A stretch of 5,907 nt of DNA. Source: Hyphomicrobiales bacterium. GTDB taxonomy: Bacteria; Pseudomonadota; Alphaproteobacteria; Micropepsales; Micropepsaceae. How positions within the stretch are numbered: position 1 is the stretch's first letter; every line of letters starts with the position of its first letter. The notes beneath the pieces are model-generated. The model worked only from the letters and a program-made list of their open reading frames with translations, did not search any database and was not told the origin of the DNA. This document shows, one piece after another, positions 4,558-5,907 of the stretch. The stretch spans positions 1 through 5,907 of the forward strand of contig JAFIHO010000003.1 of the NCBI GenBank assembly GCA_017849395.1, given 5' to 3'. The position numbers and the translations under genes were made by a program.

Positions 4558-5679
4558 ATGCGTCGGCATCAAGTCATCGGCACGCTGACGGCGCTGCTTG
4601 CTTTGGCCGCCTGTGGGCAGCAGCAGCAACAGCCGCCGCAAATGCCCCCGCCCCCCGTGGGCGTCATCACCATCAAGGAACAGCCGATCGATCTGGTGAC
4701 CGATCTGCCGGGCCGCACCACGGCTTTCCAGACGGCGGAAGTGCGCCCGCAAGTATCGGGCATCCTGCTGAAGCGCCTGTTCGTGGAAGGCTCGATGGTG
4801 AAGGAAGGTCAGGTCCTCTACCAGATCAATCCGGCGCCCTATCAGGCCATATACGATCAGGCCGAAGCGACGCGCATCAACGCGAAGGGCCGCGCTGCCC
4901 GCTTCCGCGCGCTGCTGGCGCAGGGCACCGCCGTCTCCGCACAGGCGAGCGACGACGCGCAGGCGACCTGGCAGCAGGCGGAAGCCGCCGCGCGCGCCGC
5001 CAAGATCAATCTGGAATTCACCCGCATCACCGCGCCGATCAGCGGGCGCATCAGCGCATCGAATATTACAACCGGGGCGCTGGTGTCAGCCAACCAGGCC
5101 ACGCCGCTGACCACCATCGCCACGCTGGATCCCATCTTTGTCGATGTCGGCCAGGCCAGCGCCGAATTGCTGGCGCTGCGACAGCAGGTGATGAGCGGAC
5201 AGGTGGACAGGAACACCACGGTGCCTGTCACCCTGAAACTGGATGACGGCAGCACCTATGCGCATCACGGCAAGATGGAAATGATCGATGTGCTGGTGGA
5301 CCCCTCCACCGGGTCGGTTCGGCTGCGCGCGACCTTCCCCAATCCCCAGGGTCTGCTGCTGCCGGGCCTGTATGTACGCGCCACCATCAATCAGGGCGTC
5401 GATCCGCATGGCATCCTGGCGCCGCAGCGCGCTGTGAGCCGGGATACCAAAGGCCAGCCTTCGGTGCTGGTGGTTGATGAAAAAAACATCGCCCGGCTGC
5501 GCAATATTCGCACCGGCCGCGCCGTTGGCGGCGACTGGCAGGTGCTGGAAGGCCTGAAGGCGGGCGACAGGTTGATCGTGGAAAACATCTCCAAGGCTGT
5601 GCCCGACAAGCCGGTGTCGCCGCATCCGGCAGGCGCGGCCCCCACCGCGCCCCCTGCCGGCCCGGCACAGGCGCACTGA
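4558..5679 (+). CDS. RND efflux periplasmic adaptor lipoprotein (MexA/AcrA family)
   Basis: This 373-residue membrane fusion protein links an inner-membrane RND pump to an outer-membrane channel. The N-terminus is a lipoprotein signal (RRH, then a hydrophobic stretch, lipobox LAAC, lipidated C19), followed by a Gln/Pro-rich linker (20-34). Domains in order: first membrane-proximal/barrel strand (about 35-62), lipoyl half AEVRPQVSGILLKRLFVEGSMVKEGQ (60-85), a coiled-coil hairpin (about 95-152), second lipoyl half TRITAPISGRISASNITTGALV (155-176), beta-barrel (about 185-285, with DPIFVDV and DPSTGSVRLRATFPNP), then the C-terminal membrane-proximal domain, including ILAPQRAVSRDTKGQ and EGLKAGDRLI. 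A Pro/Ala-rich tail (350-373) follows. Hairpin helix lengths match MexA as I recall it, not the longer AcrA. Only 3 bases separate its stop from the pump gene, so they are one operon. No regulator is in the window; the hairpin upstream may be a control site. Substrates cannot be predicted. Confidence 0.96.
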   Translation: MRRHQVIGTLTALLALAACGQQQQQPPQMPPPPVGVITIKEQPIDLVTDLPGRTTAFQTAEVRPQVSGILLKRLFVEGSMVKEGQVLYQINPAPYQAIYDQAEATRINAKGRAARFRALLAQGTAVSAQASDDAQATWQQAEAAARAAKINLEFTRITAPISGRISASNITTGALVSANQATPLTTIATLDPIFVDVGQASAELLALRQQVMSGQVDRNTTVPVTLKLDDGSTYAHHGKMEMIDVLVDPSTGSVRLRATFPNPQGLLLPGLYVRATINQGVDPHGILAPQRAVSRDTKGQPSVLVVDEKNIARLRNIRTGRAVGGDWQVLEGLKAGDRLIVENISKAVPDKPVSPHPAGAAPTAPPAGPAQAH

Positions 5680-5682
5680 GCC

Positions 5683-5907
5683 ATGCTGTCACGCTTTTTC
5701 ATTGACCGCCCCGTCTTCGCCTGGGTGATCGCCATCGTCACCATGCTGGCGGGCGGGATCGCGGCGCTGCGGCTGCCGATCGAGCAATATCCCAACATCG
5801 CCCCGCCCGCGGTGGCGATCAACGCCTTCTATCCCGGCGCCGACGCGGAGACTTTGCAGAATTCGGTCACCCAAGTGATCGAGCAGACGCTGAGCGGACT
5901 GGATCAC
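5683..5907 (+). CDS. RND multidrug efflux pump, AcrB/MexB (HAE1) family, N-terminal part
   Basis: The first 75 codons of a proton-driven inner-membrane drug exporter are present; the gene runs off the right edge with the frame open, and the family is normally about 1,030-1,050 residues. The N-terminus is diagnostic: MLSRFFIDRPVFAWVIAIVT and MLAGGIAALRLPIEQYPNIA (1-40) correspond to AcrB's first transmembrane helix and the start of its porter domain. YPGADAETLQNSVTQVIEQ (50-68) is the conserved PN1 entry motif, followed by the expected GLDH. The hydrophobic span at about 10-30 is helix TM1. The ATG at 5683 is 3 bases after the adaptor stop, with no strong Shine-Dalgarno, so translation is probably coupled to the adaptor. 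Subfamily and substrates need the rest of the gene. Confidence 0.97.
   Translation, partial: MLSRFFIDRPVFAWVIAIVTMLAGGIAALRLPIEQYPNIAPPAVAINAFYPGADAETLQNSVTQVIEQTLSGLDH

Noticed and set aside
4618..4632. CAG-rich Gln run after the lipidated cysteine
   Set aside because: Only five codons with mixed CAG/CAA. Flexible Gln/Pro linkers are common after lipoprotein signals, and there is no sign of a phase-variable repeat.
4840..5013. Shortened coiled-coil hairpin in the adaptor
   Set aside because: It is one heptad per helix shorter than AcrA, but the same length as MexA as I recall those sequences, so it is ordinary for the family.
4455..5246. 263-codon + frame overlapping the efflux adaptor
   Set aside because: Out-of-frame Gly/Arg/Ala-rich translation; the adaptor frame matches MexA/AcrA throughout.

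Overview
The window is GC-rich DNA with strong G/C preference at third codon positions. The encoded proteins fit an alphaproteobacterium, most likely a sphingomonad (Sphingobium, Sphingomonas or Novosphingobium type). The reasons are a DusB close to the alphaproteobacterial NifR3 type, a FATP-type acyl-activating enzyme beside a dedicated small acyl carrier protein, and a MexA/AcrB-type efflux pair. The genus is an inference from protein style, not from a marker gene. No rRNA, tRNA, CRISPR, transposase or integrase was seen.

Left part (1-3123): after a 161-base 5' segment of uncertain content comes a FATP/VLACS-type acyl-CoA (or acyl-ACP) synthetase (162-1901, +). Next is a small acyl carrier protein with a clear DSL phosphopantetheine site (1931-2176, -), then a GNAT-fold acyltransferase-like protein of 282 residues (2275-3123, +). 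An acyl-activating enzyme, a dedicated carrier and an acyltransferase together look like an acyl activation-and-transfer module. The best-known parallel is the Caulobacter sphingolipid set (serine palmitoyltransferase, its ACP, an acyl-ACP synthetase and a GNAT-like ceramide synthase). The window does not include the palmitoyltransferase or the reductase, so this role is a hypothesis. Acylation of an envelope polysaccharide or another lipid is the alternative.

Middle part (3126-4495): a small three-cysteine protein of unknown function (3126-3362, -) ends only 2 bases from the acyltransferase gene. It starts about 110 bases from dusB (3473-4495, +), a tRNA-dihydrouridine synthase with all expected motifs. 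The 110-base gap is a divergent promoter region holding a CGCGAT-G-ATCGCG palindrome.

Right part (4496-5907): after a 62-base gap containing a 7-base-arm hairpin comes a lipoprotein RND efflux adaptor of MexA type (4558-5679, +). Three bases later the AcrB/MexB-type inner-membrane transporter begins, cut off by the window edge after 75 codons. Together they form a tripartite multidrug efflux operon. An outer-membrane channel gene would be expected further right, and no regulator gene lies within the window.
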